A stretch of 41,007 nt of DNA from an uncultured Synechococcaceae cyanobacterium. Lineage in GTDB: Bacteria > Cyanobacteriota > Cyanobacteriia > PCC-6307 > Cyanobiaceae. This document shows, in pieces, positions 10,186-23,117 of the stretch. The stretch is taken from assembly GCA_903934375.1 (NCBI GenBank), contig CAIZNP010000038.1, positions 1-41,007 on the forward strand, read 5' to 3'. Within the stretch, counting starts at the first letter, position 1; each line of letters opens with the position of its first letter. Below the pieces are notes generated by a model. It ran no database searches. It had not been told where the DNA came from and was given only the letters and a program-made list of their open reading frames with translations. A program made the position numbers and the translations under genes.

Positions 10186-11577
10186 TCAGGCAGGCAGAGA
10201 AGGGAGCATCACCTCCTCACGCACCTTCAGAACCACCATCGAGGCGTCGTCCTCAAGCGGGCGATCCGGACCGACGAAGCGATCGAGACGGGTGTAGAGC
10301 TGATCAAGAATGCCCTGGGCGCCGACACCGGAGCGGCAGGCGGTGTGCAGGGCCTGCACCAGCCGCTGCTCATCGAAGCGCTCACCGTTGAGGCCTGCCG
10401 CTTCCGTGACGCCATCGGTGTAGTAGAGCATCACGTCGCCGGGATCGAGCACGATCTGCTCGCAGCCGTACTCAGCCTCGGGCTGCAGGCCGATCAGGAG
10501 ACCGGGGGCATCAAGCCGATCCACGGCATTGCGCAGACGCCGCCAGATCAGCGGCGGGTTGTGGGCCGCGTTGGCGTAGCGCAGCAGGCGGGTGCGCGGA
10601 TCGAAATCGGAATAGAAGAGGGTGACGAAGCGGTGCGAGTGGGCGAGATCCTCCTGGGCCAGCTGGTTGAGGTCGTGCAGGATGCGATCGGGCGGATGGC
10701 CGCTGAGCACCTCAGCCCGCAGCATGCCGCGCAGCAGGGTCATCAGCAGGCCGGCGGGGACCCCCTTGCCCATCACATCCCCCATCACCAGAGCCCAGCG
10801 GCCCTGCTCGCGACGGCGGCCCAGCAGCTGGGGCCGGGTGGGGATGAAGTCGTAGTAGTCGCCGCCCACCTGAAAGGCGGGACGGCAGCGGGCCGCCAGC
10901 TCCACCCCATCGATCACCGGCGGGTGATCGGGCAGCAGCTGGGCCTGAATCTCGGCGCCGATCGAGAGCTGTCGGTCGACCCGCTCATGGCGACGGGCCT
11001 GCTGCTGCAGCTGTTCGCTCTCGATCGCCACGCCGGTGAGATCGGCCACCAGCTGGGCATGACCGCGGTGCACCTCACTCCAGCTGAGACCACTGCGGGC
11101 ACCGAACAGATACAGCCGGCCACGCACCCGGCTGCGGGCCACCACCGACGTGGCGAACAGGGGCCGATCTCCCAGCTGACGCCGCACCAGCCGATCCAGC
11201 AGCGCCGCCACCGCCTCATCACCGGAGGCCTGCAGGAGGTCCTGGTCACTCAGGCTGGCCAGTTGCCGCAGCAGCTCGCCACCGGAGCCTGGCGGGGCAG
11301 CGTGCAGCTGCTCGCGCCAGAGGCGACCATCCGGATGAAACACCACCAGCACCGCGCCTTCGGCTTCCACCAGCCGGGCCGTCACCAGCGGCACCAGCTC
11401 GAGAAAGCGGCCGAGGTTGGTGAAGCTGCGCAGGGCGAACCCCAGCGATGCCAGCAGCTCCTGGTTGCGGCGCTGTTCGCGGCTGAGGCTGTCGAGCAGC
11501 TGGCGCAGGGAGGCCATCGCCGTCAGCGGCCGCGACGGCAGTGGCGCAGACGGCAGTGGTGGCGGCTTGCTGCTCAC
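10186..11577 (-). CDS. PP2C-type (SpoIIE/RsbU-like) serine phosphatase with GAF-like N-terminal domain
   Basis: IGAEIQAQLLPDHPPVIDGVELAARCRPAFQVGGDYYDFIP, WALVMGDVMGKGVPAGLLMTLLRGMLRAE, MLYYTDGVTEAAGLNGERFDEQRL. Confidence 0.88.
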   Translation of the reverse strand: MSSKPPPLPSAPLPSRPLTAMASLRQLLDSLSREQRRNQELLASLGFALRSFTNLGRFLELVPLVTARLVEAEGAVLVVFHPDGRLWREQLHAAPPGSGGELLRQLASLSDQDLLQASGDEAVAALLDRLVRRQLGDRPLFATSVVARSRVRGRLYLFGARSGLSWSEVHRGHAQLVADLTGVAIESEQLQQQARRHERVDRQLSIGAEIQAQLLPDHPPVIDGVELAARCRPAFQVGGDYYDFIPTRPQLLGRRREQGRWALVMGDVMGKGVPAGLLMTLLRGMLRAEVLSGHPPDRILHDLNQLAQEDLAHSHRFVTLFYSDFDPRTRLLRYANAAHNPPLIWRRLRNAVDRLDAPGLLIGLQPEAEYGCEQIVLDPGDVMLYYTDGVTEAAGLNGERFDEQRLVQALHTACRSGVGAQGILDQLYTRLDRFVGPDRPLEDDASMVVLKVREEVMLPSLPA

Positions 11578-11705
11578 CGCGCGGCCGCATAGGAGCCCGC
11601 AAGATAGCGGCGGTGCCGTGATTGGACGGGGGTTCCCCGCTCAACCGCACGCAGGAACCGAACAACCTGCTGCGGGCCGCTGCATGACCTGCTGGGAAAC
11701 CACAG

Positions 11706-13352
11706 TTAGGAGGCCAGCAGTGCCTCGATGAACTCGAAGCTGTTGAAGGGCCGCAGGTCGCGGATGCCCTCGCCAGCGCCGATGAAGCGGATCGGCAGGT
11801 TGGCCTCGGAGGCCACCGCCAGGGCGACGCCACCGCGGGCACTGCCATCGAGCTTGGTGAGCACCACGCCGGTGAGGCCCGCGGCCTGCGCAAAGGCCAT
11901 CGCCTGCTTGAGGCCGTTCTGGCCCTGGCTGGCATCAAGCACCAGCAGCGACTGCACCACCGCCTCCGGCGCCAGCTTGTCGACGATGCGGCGCACCTTG
12001 GTGAGCTCCTCCATCAGGTTGTGCTTGGTCTGCAGGCGGCCGGCCGTGTCCACCAGCACCAGATCGGTGCCCTTGGCGCGGGCGGCACCGATGGCATCGA
12101 AAACCACAGCAGCCGGATCGGCGTTGGCCGAGGGGTTCGAGACCACGCTCACACCGCTGCGCTCCCCCCACACCTCCACCTGGCGCACGGCGGCGGCACG
12201 GAAGGTGTCGGCGGCGGCGATCAGGCAGCTATAGCCGCTACGGATGGCGAGATTGGCCAGCTTGCCGAGGGTGGTGGTCTTGCCGACACCGTTCACACCC
12301 ACCATCAGCCAGACATTCAGGCGCCCGCGCTCCGGGGCCAGCAGCGGGACGCCGCTGGCCTGGATCGGGGCTTCAAGCAGACCCCGCAGCTGCTCCTTGA
12401 GAAAGCGGATGCCTTCGGCCGGATCCACCACCTCCTCGTTCATGCGGCGGCGCAGGGCCTCCAGCACCTGATCGGTGGCCTGGACGCCCACATCGGCGCG
12501 CAGCAGCAGGGTCTCGAGGTCGTCGAGCACCTCGGGGCTGAGGGGATCGTCGCCGAGGGTGTCGAGCAACTGGGTGACGAAGCCGCGGCGCGTCTTCTCC
12601 ATGCCGCGCCGCAGGCGGCCTAGCCAGTCGATCTCCTCCAGGGAGATGTCCTCGAGCTGGCGGCCCTGGGCGGCCAGCACCTCCGCCGACCAGGTGAAGT
12701 CGTCATCGAAGGCGCCGAGCTTGGGTGCGGCCTCGTCCGCCACCGCGGCCGCGGTGACTGGAGTGGCGGCGGCAGGAACCGACGTGGTCGCCGCTGACGG
12801 CGCTGCGGGTTCCTGAGCAATCTCGAGCGCTCGCTCGCGGATCTCCTGCTGCCGCTGCGCGCGCTGGGCGGCGGCCAGCTCAAGGAGCGACAGTCCCGCA
12901 GGAGGAGCGGAGGCGGGAGCAGTCGACTCGAATTCGGATTCAGGCTCAGACTCGGGCTGCAAAGCCTGCTCACCGGCAGCCGCCGCCACCGTGGAAAGAG
13001 CAGTGTCAGCCCCATCAGCAGAGGGCTCCACCACCGGTGGCGGCGCGGTCTCTGCGGCCTGGCGTTCCGCCTCCTGCTGAGCTTTGAGCCGGGCATAGGC
13101 CTGACGAGCCCACTCCAGCGCGTCCTGATCCACACCGGCGGGCGCACTGGGCGCGGCAGTGGGCGCGACAGCAGCCGGGGTCGCGTTGCCGGGGGCCTCC
13201 ACAGCAGCGCTCGGCAGTTCGGGGGCTGGAGCGGCTGCAGAGGCCTCAGCGGCAGCGGGCTCGTCGGCCGGGGGCGGCTCCAGGGCCGGTTCCGGCACGG
13301 CGGGCTGGGGGTTCTGGGGGGCCTGGCCCCGGTTGAACCAGTCGAAAACCAT
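11706..13352 (-). CDS. ftsY: Signal recognition particle receptor FtsY
   Basis: NG domain: MVGVNGVGKTTTLGKLANLAIRSGYSCLIAAADTFRAAAVRQVEVWGERSGVSVV, VDTAGRLQTKHNLMEEL, LTKLDGSARGGVALAVASEANLPIRFIGAGEGIRDLRPF; long Ala/Pro/Glu-rich N-terminus. Confidence 0.95.
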   Translation of the reverse strand: MVFDWFNRGQAPQNPQPAVPEPALEPPPADEPAAAEASAAAPAPELPSAAVEAPGNATPAAVAPTAAPSAPAGVDQDALEWARQAYARLKAQQEAERQAAETAPPPVVEPSADGADTALSTVAAAAGEQALQPESEPESEFESTAPASAPPAGLSLLELAAAQRAQRQQEIRERALEIAQEPAAPSAATTSVPAAATPVTAAAVADEAAPKLGAFDDDFTWSAEVLAAQGRQLEDISLEEIDWLGRLRRGMEKTRRGFVTQLLDTLGDDPLSPEVLDDLETLLLRADVGVQATDQVLEALRRRMNEEVVDPAEGIRFLKEQLRGLLEAPIQASGVPLLAPERGRLNVWLMVGVNGVGKTTTLGKLANLAIRSGYSCLIAAADTFRAAAVRQVEVWGERSGVSVVSNPSANADPAAVVFDAIGAARAKGTDLVLVDTAGRLQTKHNLMEELTKVRRIVDKLAPEAVVQSLLVLDASQGQNGLKQAMAFAQAAGLTGVVLTKLDGSARGGVALAVASEANLPIRFIGAGEGIRDLRPFNSFEFIEALLAS

Positions 13353-13382
13353 CGCTCTCCTGTTGCGCTCGGGCCGGTGGCG

Positions 13383-14030
13383 TCAGCGCTGGGGGGCGCC
13401 GGCGCTGATGAAGCGACGCAGCACGCCGTTAATCATGCGGCGGCCCTGTTCGTCGCTATAGCGGTTGGCCAATTCCACCGCCTCGTTGCAGGCGACGGCG
13501 GGGGGCGTGTTGAACGCCTCAATCTCCACGGCTGCCAGGCGCAGGATGTCGCGGTCGATGCGGGGCAGGCGGGTGAGGCGCCAGCCCTCCATCACGGCAT
13601 CGATGCGCTGATCGAGATCCTCGCGGCCGCGCAGCACGGCCCGGGTGCGGTCCACGGCGCCGCGGCGCACCTCCTCCTGGTCGGCGAGCATCAGCAGGCG
13701 CGGCAGCTCGAGGCTGGCGGAGAGGCGGTTCAGACCCTGCTCGGCGTGACTGAGGCCCTCCTGGAGGTGCTGACGCACCTTCGGCAACTGGCCGGCGCTG
13801 CCCTCATCCTGCAGTTCGCTATCGAGCAGCTGCTGCTGCGCGGCCTGCAGCTCGGCGGCAGCCTGGTCGAGCGCTTCGCGCACGTGGTTGCTGAGGGTGG
13901 CCAGGGCCTGGTGCAGCAGGGTGTCGAGCGCCATGTCGGCTGCGGGCGCCGCACCAGCTCCGGTCGGCCGGTCACTGATCTGGCCGAGCATCAGCAGGGC
14001 CAGTTCACGGGCAACGGTGCGGCTCTGCAT
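13383..14030 (-). CDS. nusB: Transcription antitermination factor NusB
   Basis: ARELALLMLGQISDRP, LPRIDRDILRLAAVEIEAFNTPPAVACNEAVELANRYSDEQGRRMINGVLRRF. Confidence 0.92.
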   Translation of the reverse strand: MQSRTVARELALLMLGQISDRPTGAGAAPAADMALDTLLHQALATLSNHVREALDQAAAELQAAQQQLLDSELQDEGSAGQLPKVRQHLQEGLSHAEQGLNRLSASLELPRLLMLADQEEVRRGAVDRTRAVLRGREDLDQRIDAVMEGWRLTRLPRIDRDILRLAAVEIEAFNTPPAVACNEAVELANRYSDEQGRRMINGVLRRFISAGAPQR

Positions 14031-14779
14031 CAGGCCTTGTTGGAGGGGAGAGGGGAGTAAGCCGGAGCACGCAGCTGAGCAAGCAGGCTCGAAAAACTGC
14101 GGCTCGCGGGGGTTTCTCGCTCGTCGGGATTGACGATGCCCGCCGAGATGATCGTGCGGAAGGCATCCTCCACCGACAGATCGAGGTCGCGCACCGACGT
14201 TTCCGGCACCACGGCGTACCAGCCGGTGGTGGGGTTGGGGGCGGTGGGGATGAACACGCTCAGCATCGGTTTGTCGAAGCCGGCCGAGAGGCTGGCGCCA
14301 AGCACACCGGTGACGAAGCCCAGCGCGTAGAGACCCTCACGCGGGTACTCCACCAGGACCACCCGGCGGAAACGGCTGGAGTTGTCGCGCAGGAACGTTT
14401 CTAGCAGCTGCTTGAGCGTCTTGTAGACGCTGCCGGCCACGGGGATGCGCTGCAGGGTGCCCTCGCCGAACTCCAGCAGCCAGCGACCGACGATGTTGCG
14501 GGCCATCAGGCCGATCAGCAGGATCGCCAGCAGCGGCACCAGCAGACCCAGACCCAGGTTGATCAGCTCCTGGAGCAGGGGGTTGAGGGTGTTGAACGGA
14601 TTGAGCTGCTTGGGGATCGAGGTGAGGAACGCCAGCACGAAGCGGCTCACCGTGGTGGCCAGCCAGATCGTGGTGGCCAGGGGGATCACCACCAGCAGGC
14701 CGGCGATCAGATCGTTCTTCAGATCCTGCTGCAGGCGGTCGCCCAGCGGCTGATCAGGTCTGGGACTGGACTGCACCAA
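14030..14779 (-). CDS. DUF502 family membrane protein
   Basis: LKNDLIAGLLVVIPLATTIWLATTVSRFVLAFLTSIP, GEGTLQRIPVAGSVYKTLKQLLETF, VVLVEYPREGLYALGFVTG. Confidence 0.85.
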   Translation of the reverse strand: MVQSSPRPDQPLGDRLQQDLKNDLIAGLLVVIPLATTIWLATTVSRFVLAFLTSIPKQLNPFNTLNPLLQELINLGLGLLVPLLAILLIGLMARNIVGRWLLEFGEGTLQRIPVAGSVYKTLKQLLETFLRDNSSRFRRVVLVEYPREGLYALGFVTGVLGASLSAGFDKPMLSVFIPTAPNPTTGWYAVVPETSVRDLDLSVEDAFRTIISAGIVNPDERETPASRSFSSLLAQLRAPAYSPLPSNKA

Positions 14780-14835
14780 CGGCGGGCCGGCTGTTCCGGT
14801 CGACAGAAACCAATCCGCAACTTAGCCAGCCGCCC

Positions 14836-15486
14836 TCACACCACGGCCACAAGGGCCAGCAGGGTGAAGGCCACAAGCAACACGGCGGCGGTGCCGAGGC
14901 CACCGATCCGCCGCTGATTAGCGGCCAGATCACGGCGGCTCTCGGCCTGCTTCAGCTGCTCATCGGCCTGGGAGAGCTGGCGGTCCATGAAGGACTTGGC
15001 CGCCTGCTGCTTCTGGGCCTCGGTGGCCGTGGCCGGAATCTGACCGGCCTTCTCACCCTGAGCGATCACCTGCTCGATCACCTGGGGGTTCTGCAGCTGG
15101 GCGCGGGCCATCTCGAGCTGACCCTTCTGAGCCATCAGGGCCTGATCCGCCTGTTCGCTGATGGTGCGGTCGCCGGCGATGGTGACAGGAATCGTCACCA
15201 GCAGAGCCAGGGCCAGCACACCGCTGACCACGGCGATGAACCAACGCATCGGCGTGCGGCTGGCATGCGGATCATCCAGGCGGGAGGCGATCAGCATCAG
15301 CGACAGCCCCACGAAGCCCATCGGTGACTGGGTGACCAGGGTGGTGGACACCAGCTGGCGGAAACTCTCCTCACCCCAGCCGTTCACCGCCAGCACCGAG
15401 AGCAGCTGCAGCCCGAGCAGCAGCACCAGGGTGAGTCCCAGCCAGCGGAACAGGTTGCCGAAGCGGCCGGGTGCTGCTGTGCTCAC
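14836..15486 (-). CDS. HpsJ-like membrane protein
   Basis: GTG start assumed at 15486; N-terminal TM helices, coiled-coil middle (QLSQADEQLKQAESRRDLAANQRRIGG) and C-terminal TM (TAAVLLVAFTLLALVAVV). Family assignment from memory. Confidence 0.6.
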   Translation of the reverse strand: MSTAAPGRFGNLFRWLGLTLVLLLGLQLLSVLAVNGWGEESFRQLVSTTLVTQSPMGFVGLSLMLIASRLDDPHASRTPMRWFIAVVSGVLALALLVTIPVTIAGDRTISEQADQALMAQKGQLEMARAQLQNPQVIEQVIAQGEKAGQIPATATEAQKQQAAKSFMDRQLSQADEQLKQAESRRDLAANQRRIGGLGTAAVLLVAFTLLALVAVV

Positions 15487-15529
15487 AGTGGATCTGGCGC
15501 AATCGCGCAATCGTAGGGGTGGTGGGCGG

Positions 15530-16486
15530 ATGGGGCATCCAGACGACCCTGGGTTGCAGGCCAGCGGCGCCCTGGCGACCGCGATCAAGGCCGAGGCACG
15601 GCGCCTGGGCTTCGATCCGGTGGGCATCGCCTCGGTGCCCGGCGGCGAACGACTGGCCCTGCGCACCGCTGCGCTGGAGCGCTGGCTGGCGGCCGGCCAC
15701 CAGGCGGATATGGCCTGGATGGCGGACCCACGCCGGCGCGACGTGAGCCAGCTGCTGGAAGGGGTGCGCAGCCTGGTGGCGGTGGGGCTGAACTACCACG
15801 TGCCAGGGGAGCGGGCGCCCGGCAGCCTCAAAGTGGCGCGCTACGGCTGGGGGCGCGACTACCACCGGGTGATCGACGGGCGACTGCGGGCCCTCGGCCG
15901 CTGGCTGGAGAGCCAGGTGCCGGGGGTGCGCTGGCGGGCCTGCGTCGACAGCGCCCCGCTGCTGGACAAGGCCTGGGCCGAGGAAGCGGGCCTGGGCTGG
16001 ATCGGCAAGCACGGCAACCTGATCCACCCCGAACGCGGCTCCTGGCTGCTGCTCGGCCACCTGCTAACCGACCTGGCCCTGCCGGCCAATGCGCCGGCAG
16101 GGCCCGCCTGCGGCGCCTGCACCGCCTGCCTCGAGGCCTGCCCCACCGCCGCGATCGTGGAGCCGTTCGTGGTGGATGCCCGCCGCTGCATCGCCTTTCA
16201 CACGATCGAAAACCGCGAGCCGGAGCTGCCGCCCGCCATCGCCAGTGCCCTTCAGGGCTGGGTGGCCGGCTGCGACATCTGCCAGGAGGTGTGCCCCTGG
16301 AACCGGCGGGCGGGGCCGCTCAACGCCGACCCGGATCTGCAGCCGCGCCCCTGGTGGCTGAATCTGCAGGCGAGCGAAGCTCTGAGCTGGAGCGATGCCG
16401 ACTGGGACGAGAAGCTGCGCGCCTCAGCCCTGCGCCGCATCAAACCGGCAATGTGGCGCCGCAACATCCGCGCCGCCCAGGGTTGA
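15530..16486 (+). CDS. queG: Epoxyqueuosine reductase QueG
   Basis: KAEARRLGFDPVGIASV, DSAPLLDKAWAEEAGLGWIGKHGNLIHPERGSWLLLGHLLTDL, 4Fe-4S CGACTACLEACPTAAI and CDICQEVCPWN. Confidence 0.93.
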   Translation: MGHPDDPGLQASGALATAIKAEARRLGFDPVGIASVPGGERLALRTAALERWLAAGHQADMAWMADPRRRDVSQLLEGVRSLVAVGLNYHVPGERAPGSLKVARYGWGRDYHRVIDGRLRALGRWLESQVPGVRWRACVDSAPLLDKAWAEEAGLGWIGKHGNLIHPERGSWLLLGHLLTDLALPANAPAGPACGACTACLEACPTAAIVEPFVVDARRCIAFHTIENREPELPPAIASALQGWVAGCDICQEVCPWNRRAGPLNADPDLQPRPWWLNLQASEALSWSDADWDEKLRASALRRIKPAMWRRNIRAAQG

Positions 16487-16551
16487 TGGTGCATGGCGGA
16501 AGGGCAACGAAGCCGTCCCTGCCTAGGCTGCAGCTGAGTTGATCCCCATCG

Positions 16552-17478
16552 ATGGCTGCGCGCTGGTTGAGGTCTCTGGCGGCAGCTCCCCTGATGTTCG
16601 GCGGCCTGCTCGCAGGAGCAGCAGCAAGCGGGTTCATCCTCAGCAGCGCAGCGCCGGCCAGAGCCCTGGTGCCCTATGTGCTCCTGCCGAGCCCCGCCAA
16701 CCTGGAGGGGGCCGGGCTCGGTATCGCCCAGGCGGCGGCCCGACTGCTGCGGCTGGGCCAGGCCGAGGATGCCGCCCGACTGGCGGCCCTGGTGGTGCAG
16801 CTGATCCCCGACGACCCCCGCGGCTGGGTGCTGCTGGCGGAGGCAGATCTGCGCAGCGGCCAGGAGAAGGCGGCGGCGGTGGCCCTGGAGAAGGCCCGCA
16901 GCCTCGATCCGCGCAACCCGGGCATCCTGTTCGCCCAGGGGTCGCTGGCGCTGAAGGCCAACAACCCCACCCAGGCGGTGGAGCTGATCCAGCAGGGGCT
17001 CAAGCTCGATGGCCGCAACGCTGGCGCTTACTTCGATCTGGGCAACGCCCACATCCTGATGGGCCGCAACAGCGAGGCCCTGACGGCGTTCGAGAAGGCC
17101 GCCGGCCTGCGCAAGGACTTCTGGGAGGCGATCAACAACCAGGCCCTGGTGCTGTTCGAGCAGCGCAAGGATGACGCCGCGATCCAGCGCTGGCGGCGTG
17201 TGCTGAAGATCAACCCGACCGCCTCCGAACCGATGCTGGCTCTGGCCTCGGCCCTCAACAGCCGGCAACCGGGCAACAGCGAAAGCCTGGAACTGGCCCA
17301 CAAAGCCCTGGCCGGTGAACCCAACTACGTGCTGGACAGCTACCAGAAGGAGCAGCTGTGGGGCAGCCGGCTGCGGGCCGCCACCGCAACCCTGCTCAGC
17401 CAGCCAGCCCTCAAGGGCGATGTGGAGCGGGCCCAGGCCAACGCCGGCGGCGGCGGCAGCAGCGACGACGAGTTCTGA
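16552..17478 (+). CDS. TPR repeat protein, exported or membrane-anchored
   Basis: N-terminal hydrophobic segment, then TPR-like units (GWVLLAEADLRSGQEKAAAVALEKARSLDPRNPGILFAQGSLALKANNPTQAVELIQQGLKLDGRNAGAYFDLGNAHILMGRNSEALTAFEKA). Confidence 0.85.
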   Translation: MAARWLRSLAAAPLMFGGLLAGAAASGFILSSAAPARALVPYVLLPSPANLEGAGLGIAQAAARLLRLGQAEDAARLAALVVQLIPDDPRGWVLLAEADLRSGQEKAAAVALEKARSLDPRNPGILFAQGSLALKANNPTQAVELIQQGLKLDGRNAGAYFDLGNAHILMGRNSEALTAFEKAAGLRKDFWEAINNQALVLFEQRKDDAAIQRWRRVLKINPTASEPMLALASALNSRQPGNSESLELAHKALAGEPNYVLDSYQKEQLWGSRLRAATATLLSQPALKGDVERAQANAGGGGSSDDEF

Positions 17479-17559
17479 CCCCCCACGGCCCCGCCTGACC
17501 CGGCCTGGACTCCATCAGTAGGCTGAGCGCCACTTTCCAGCCCCCGGCCGCAGCAACGG

Positions 17560-20064
<2,505 letters not shown>

Positions 20065-20065
20065 A

Positions 20066-23000
20066 CTACAGCGCAGGCGGATGCTGCGCCAGCACCTGCT
20101 TGAGATACCTGCCCGTGTGACTTGTGGGATGAGCTGCCACCTCTTCAGGAGTGCCCGTGACAACAATCTGACCGCCCTTATCGCCCCCTTCAGGACCCAG
20201 ATCCACAATCCAGTCGGAGCAGCGAATCACATCGAGGTTGTGCTCGATCACCAGGATCGAGTTGCCCTTGTCGACGAGACGTTGCATGACGTCCATCAAC
20301 TTATGCACGTCGTAGAAGCTGAGGCCGGTGGTGGGTTCGTCGATCAGATACAGCGTTTTGCCGGTGGCGCGCTTGGAGAGCTCGGTGGCCAATTTCACCC
20401 GCTGCGCTTCACCGCCGGAGAGGGTAGGGGCCGGCTGGCCCAGCTTCACGTAGCCGAGGCCCACATCCACCAGGGTGCGCAGGCGATCAGCCGCCTGGGG
20501 AATGGCGGAAAACACATCGGCAGCCTGCTCCACCGTCATCTCCAGCACATCGGCGATGGAGTGGCCCTTGTAGCGCACCTGCAACGTCTCGCGGTTGTAG
20601 CGGGCGCCCTTGCAGACGTCGCACTGCACATAAACGTCCGGCAGGAAGTTCATCTCGATCACGTTCACACCCTGACCACTGCATGACTCGCAGCGGCCGC
20701 CTTTGACGTTGAAGCTGAACTGGCCCACCTGATAGCCGCGGGCCTTGGCCTCCACCGTGGCGGCGAACACCTGGCGGATGGGATCGAAGGCGCCGGTGTA
20801 GGTGGCGGGGTTGGAGCGGGGCGTACGGCCGATCGGTGACTGGTCGATCACGATCACCTTGTCGATCGCCTTGATGCCCTTCAGCTCCTCCAGGCCCGCC
20901 GGGAAGGGCACCTTCATGCCCAGCTTGTGCTCGAGGGCCGGGTGCAGCAGTTCGTTCACCAGCGTGCTCTTGCCGCTGCCGCTCACCCCGGTGACGCACA
21001 CCAGCCGGCCCAGCGGAAACTCCACATCGAAGCCGGAGAGATTGTTGCGGCCGCACCCCACCAGCGTCAGTTTGCGGGTGCCGCTGGTCCTCCGTTCTGC
21101 CGGTGTGGGAATCGTGCGGCGTCCGCTCAGGTAGGCACCGGTTAGCGAATCCTCCGCCGCCAGCAGATCGGCGAAGCTACCTTCGGCCACGATGCGGCCG
21201 CCGTGCACGCCGGCACCTGGACCGATGTCGACAATGTGATCGGCGGCGCGGATCGTGTCTTCGTCGTGCTCAACGACGATCAGCGTGTTGCCCAGATCGC
21301 GCAGCTTCAGCAGCGTGTTGAGAAGCCGGTCGTTATCGCGCTGGTGCAGGCCGATGCTCGGCTCATCGAGCACGTACAGCACGCCCGTGAGGCCGGCACC
21401 GATCTGGGTGGCCAGGCGGATGCGCTGGGCCTCGCCGCCACTGAGCGTCATCGCCGGGCGATCGAGGCTGAGGTAATCCAGGCCCACATCCAGCAGGAAG
21501 CGCAACCGCAGGCGGATCTCGCGCAGCACCAGATCACCGATCTGAATCTGGCGGGCATTCAGCAACGGCTCGGCACCCTCGCTGGCACCCACCCCCATCA
21601 GCTGCTCGATCCGGCGCAGGCTCTCGCCCACGCTGGTGCTGGTGAGCTCATGAATCCGGTAGGGCCCCACCCGCACAGCCAGGGCCTCGGGCCGCAGCCG
21701 CAGGCCATGGCAGCTCGCGCAAGGCACCAGCTCGAGAAACTTCTCCAGCTTCTGGCGGATCGCCTCACCGCTGGCATCGCGCAACTGCCGCTCCAGGATC
21801 GGCAGGATCCCCTCGAACGGCCGCAGGTAGGTCTGCGCCTTGCGGTAGCGGCTGTCGGCCTGAATGGCGATCGGCTCATGGGAGCCATTGAGCAGCACCT
21901 CCCGCTGCTCTGCCGTCAGCTGATTCCAGGGGGTCTTGATCTCGAAGCCGAAGGCCTCGCCCACCGAATAGAGCAGCGAGAAGTAATAGGCGTTGTCCTT
22001 CTCGGCCCAGGGAGCGACAGCCGCATACACCGGCAGGCTGGGATCCGGGATCACCCGCTCGGCGGTGAATTTGCGCAGATGGCCGATTCCGTGGCAATCG
22101 GCGCAGGCGCCGTAGGGACTGTTGAAGGAGAACAGGCGCGGCGAGAGCTCCTCCATCACCGCCCCGTGCACCGGACAGGCGAAGTTCTCCGAGTAGAGGC
22201 GCTCGCGCTCGATCGAGTCGGGCAGCTCCTCCTCCGCCTTGGGCACCACCTCCACCAGGGCCAGGCCGTCGCCGCGCTTCAACGACGTGCGCAGCGAATC
22301 GGTGAGCCGCTCCTGGATGCCCTCGCGGGCCACCAGGCGATCCACCACCACCTCGATGTTGTGGGCGTGGTTTTTGTCGAGCTCGATGTTGTCGGCCAGC
22401 TCGCGCACCTCGCCGTTGATGCGCACCCGCGCGAAGCCCTCGGCCACCAGGCCGCTCAGCAACTTCACGTGGGTGCCTTTCTTGCCGCGCACCACCGGTG
22501 CCAGCAGTTGATAGCGGGTGCCCTCCGGCAGCTGCAGGATCTGATCGACCATCTCGTCGATCGACTGGGGCCGGATCGAGCGGTCGCACTCCGGGCAGTG
22601 GGGCTCGCCGGCACGGCCGAACAGCAAGCGCAGGTAGTCCTGGATCTCGGTGACCGTGCCGACGGTGGAACGGGGGTTGTGACTGGTGGATTTCTGGTCG
22701 ATCGAGATCGCCGGCGAAAGGCCCTCGATCGCATCGACATCCGGCTTGTCGACCTGGCCGAGGAACTGACGTGCATAGGCCGAGAGGCTCTCGACGTAGC
22801 GGCGCTGGCCCTCGGCGAAGATCGTGTCGAACGCCAGCGAGCTCTTGCCGCTGCCGCTCACCCCCGTGAACACCACCAGGCGGTTGCGCGGGATCGTGAC
22901 GTCGACGTTGCGGAGGTTGTGCTGGCGGGCACCCCGCACCCGGATCACGTCCTCCAGGGCGCCGCCACTGAGCACACGGCTGCCATCAAGCTGGGCCGCC

Positions 23001-23068
23001 TTCTCATGCAGGGTGGTGGCCGGCGCAGCGGCGGCCTTGGTCCCGGAAGCGGCGCGCGCGCGGGGCAT
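20066..23068 (-). CDS. uvrA: Excinuclease ABC subunit UvrA
   Basis: [64 protein letters not shown], two ABC modules, zinc CxxC motifs, [16 protein letters not shown] / [18 protein letters not shown]. Confidence 0.97.
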   Translation of the reverse strand: MPRARAASGTKAAAAPATTLHEKAAQLDGSRVLSGGALEDVIRVRGARQHNLRNVDVTIPRNRLVVFTGVSGSGKSSLAFDTIFAEGQRRYVESLSAYARQFLGQVDKPDVDAIEGLSPAISIDQKSTSHNPRSTVGTVTEIQDYLRLLFGRAGEPHCPECDRSIRPQSIDEMVDQILQLPEGTRYQLLAPVVRGKKGTHVKLLSGLVAEGFARVRINGEVRELADNIELDKNHAHNIEVVVDRLVAREGIQERLTDSLRTSLKRGDGLALVEVVPKAEEELPDSIERERLYSENFACPVHGAVMEELSPRLFSFNSPYGACADCHGIGHLRKFTAERVIPDPSLPVYAAVAPWAEKDNAYYFSLLYSVGEAFGFEIKTPWNQLTAEQREVLLNGSHEPIAIQADSRYRKAQTYLRPFEGILPILERQLRDASGEAIRQKLEKFLELVPCASCHGLRLRPEALAVRVGPYRIHELTSTSVGESLRRIEQLMGVGASEGAEPLLNARQIQIGDLVLREIRLRLRFLLDVGLDYLSLDRPAMTLSGGEAQRIRLATQIGAGLTGVLYVLDEPSIGLHQRDNDRLLNTLLKLRDLGNTLIVVEHDEDTIRAADHIVDIGPGAGVHGGRIVAEGSFADLLAAEDSLTGAYLSGRRTIPTPAERRTSGTRKLTLVGCGRNNLSGFDVEFPLGRLVCVTGVSGSGKSTLVNELLHPALEHKLGMKVPFPAGLEELKGIKAIDKVIVIDQSPIGRTPRSNPATYTGAFDPIRQVFAATVEAKARGYQVGQFSFNVKGGRCESCSGQGVNVIEMNFLPDVYVQCDVCKGARYNRETLQVRYKGHSIADVLEMTVEQAADVFSAIPQAADRLRTLVDVGLGYVKLGQPAPTLSGGEAQRVKLATELSKRATGKTLYLIDEPTTGLSFYDVHKLMDVMQRLVDKGNSILVIEHNLDVIRCSDWIVDLGPEGGDKGGQIVVTGTPEEVAAHPTSHTGRYLKQVLAQHPPAL

Positions 23069-23117
23069 CCTGCAGGTTCAGCAACGGCGCACTCTAGGAG
23101 CCGTGCCCGGCCGACCG

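Noticed and set aside
10171-11592. 473-aa plus ORF opposite the PP2C phosphatase
   Set aside because: Antisense shadow; minus frame contains clear PP2C motifs.
12620-13147. 175-aa alternative minus ORF within ftsY N-terminus
   Set aside because: Out-of-frame Arg/Ser/Pro-rich ORF overlapping the low-complexity FtsY extension.
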